A stretch of DNA of 64,000 bases, from the NCBI GenBank assembly GCA_013824865.1, contig PNON01000003.1:35768-99767 (forward strand). The letters run 5' to 3'. The translations under genes and the position numbers were made by a program. Below the pieces are notes generated by a model that did no database searches, was not told the DNA's origin, and saw nothing but the letters and a program-made list of their open reading frames with translations. The DNA is from Anaerolinea sp. Its GTDB lineage: Bacteria; Chloroflexota; Anaerolineae; Anaerolineales; Anaerolineaceae. Below are positions 63,089 to 64,000 of this stretch, one piece after another (position 1 is the first letter of the stretch; each line of letters begins with the position of its first letter).

Positions 63089-64000
63089 TTATGAAAGAGC
63101 CAGGTAATCGCTTGCATACCCCGTCAGCAGCGCAACTGCAAGTGACATGGCTTGCTCATCAAAATTAAATTTCGGGTGATGATGTTTTTCCACCCTTGTG
63201 CCGGCCGGACCTGCCGCACCCACCAGGATATAACACCCGGGAACTTTCTCCAGGAAGAACGCCATATCTTCTGAGACCATCACTTTGAATTGCTCATTGA
63301 TAACCAGGGCGGGGTTGTGACGTTGCACAGATTGAATGATCTCTTCTGTGATGGCAGCGTCATTTACCACCGCCGGGGCTAATTGTTTGATCTCCACTTC
63401 AGCCTTGCATCCCAGCCCGCCAGCAATAGATGTTGAAATCTCCTCGATCCTATTCATCACCAGCTGCCGAGTGTCCTGCGAGAACGTGCGCATTGTCCCC
63501 CGGAGAATAGCTTCGGATGGAATAACATTCAGGGTCTCCCCTGCGTGAAATTCAGTAATGCTCACAACCACGGTCTCCAGCGGAGATACATTGCGCGATA
63601 CTATCGTTTGTAGGTTGATTAGTACCAGGGCAGCTGCAATTACCGGATCAACAGCCAGATTCGGGAGAGCGCCATGTCCGCCTTTGCCATGAATTGTGAT
63701 TGTCACCATGTCAGCTCCCGCCATCAGCGCTCCCTGGTGGATCACCACATGACCGGTCTGGAGTTCGTTCCACAAGTGCAATGCGACTGCCGCGTCCGGT
63801 TGAAAGCGTTCCAAAACTCCCTCCGCTATCATAGCTTCCGCGCCGCCGCAGGTCATGCCGGTATCGTTCCCAAACCCCTCTTCTGCCGGCTGGAATAACA
63901 TCATGATTCGCCCGCTCAATCCACTTGCCTCTTCAGCCAGGATTTTCGCAACGGTGAGACCAATCGCCACATGCCCGTCATGGCCGCAGGCATGCATCAC
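63089..64000 (-). CDS. M20-family amidohydrolase/aminoacylase (5' end outside the window)
   Basis: 303 residues of the C-terminal part; the start lies beyond 64000. The HACGHDGH metal-binding motif is at the very edge, and Glu-rich FQPAEEGFG follows, both typical of IAA-amino acid hydrolase/hippurate hydrolase-type M20D enzymes. The dimerisation domain (residues about 85-195 of the fragment) and MVSEDMAFFLEKVPGCYI with further zinc ligands are complete. Substrates are N-acyl or N-carbamoyl amino acids. Confidence 0.88.
   Translation of the reverse strand: MMHACGHDGHVAIGLTVAKILAEEASGLSGRIMMLFQPAEEGFGNDTGMTCGGAEAMIAEGVLERFQPDAAVALHLWNELQTGHVVIHQGALMAGADMVTITIHGKGGHGALPNLAVDPVIAAALVLINLQTIVSRNVSPLETVVVSITEFHAGETLNVIPSEAILRGTMRTFSQDTRQLVMNRIEEISTSIAGGLGCKAEVEIKQLAPAVVNDAAITEEIIQSVQRHNPALVINEQFKVMVSEDMAFFLEKVPGCYILVGAAGPAGTRVEKHHHPKFNFDEQAMSLAVALLTGYASDYLALS

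Overview
The window most likely comes from an anaerobic or facultative member of the Chloroflexota (Anaerolineae-like). Evidence: a fused transaldolase/glucose-6-phosphate isomerase, a small Tad/Flp pilus locus without an outer-membrane secretin, polyphosphate glucokinase, fused gamma-alpha 2-oxoacid:ferredoxin oxidoreductase, an SPFH-HTH fusion and type-2 IPP isomerase. This placement is an inference from gene content; there is no rRNA in the window.

Layout. 0-29.5 kb is ordinary chromosome: glycogen/maltodextrin genes (glgA-glgC-malQ), a DMT transporter, superoxide dismutase and ferredoxin, then a minus-strand sugar-phosphate block (ppgK, mltG, ruvX, tal-pgi, rpiB, tkt). Next come a frameshifted HMA metallochaperone, a folate/pterin group (SDR-folB-folK facing folE), hpf, comF and the Tad pilus operon (flp, cpaB, tadA, tadB, tadC). 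A two-gene SPFH unit, sucCD, acpP and an isoprenoid pair (fni plus polyprenyl synthase) follow, ending at tRNA-Gly(CCC).

Immediately after the tRNA lies a 61/74-bp alternating tandem repeat, each unit carrying a copy of the tRNA 3' end. From here to about 52.2 kb is an accessory block for guanidino/ureido compounds. It holds a YedF-like DsrE protein, a class III aminotransferase, an Lrp regulator, two AGAT-type amidinotransferases (one interrupted by TAA), a creatininase and a BMP-type nucleoside-like ABC importer. It continues with a DDAH/ADI-like hydrolase, an aspartate-carbamoyltransferase-like enzyme lacking aspartate-binding residues, an AllD/Ldh2-type dehydrogenase, a Liv-type ABC importer, a catabolic-looking ornithine carbamoyltransferase and a cyclic-2,3-diphosphoglycerate-synthetase-like P-loop protein. 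Both amidinotransferase genes have the same 17-bp palindrome fused to the -35 box of a near-consensus promoter, so they look like one regulon. My working model: import of a guanidino compound, amidino transfer or hydrolysis to ureido products, then phosphorolytic carbamoyl transfer. No carbamate kinase is in the window.

52.3-56.5 kb is a scarred junction: an IS110-type transposase remnant, glycerate 2-kinase, a divergent enolase, about 0.9 kb of decayed DNA and a C-terminal stump of an ornithine aminotransferase. 56.5-64 kb returns to core-like genes: pyruvate kinase, a frameshifted GAF-SpoIIE phosphatase, a gntR-korA-korB operon and a partial M20 amidohydrolase.

All motif, promoter and hairpin calls were made by eye. 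Residue comparisons with E. coli ATCase, yeast enolase and human AGAT are from memory of those families.
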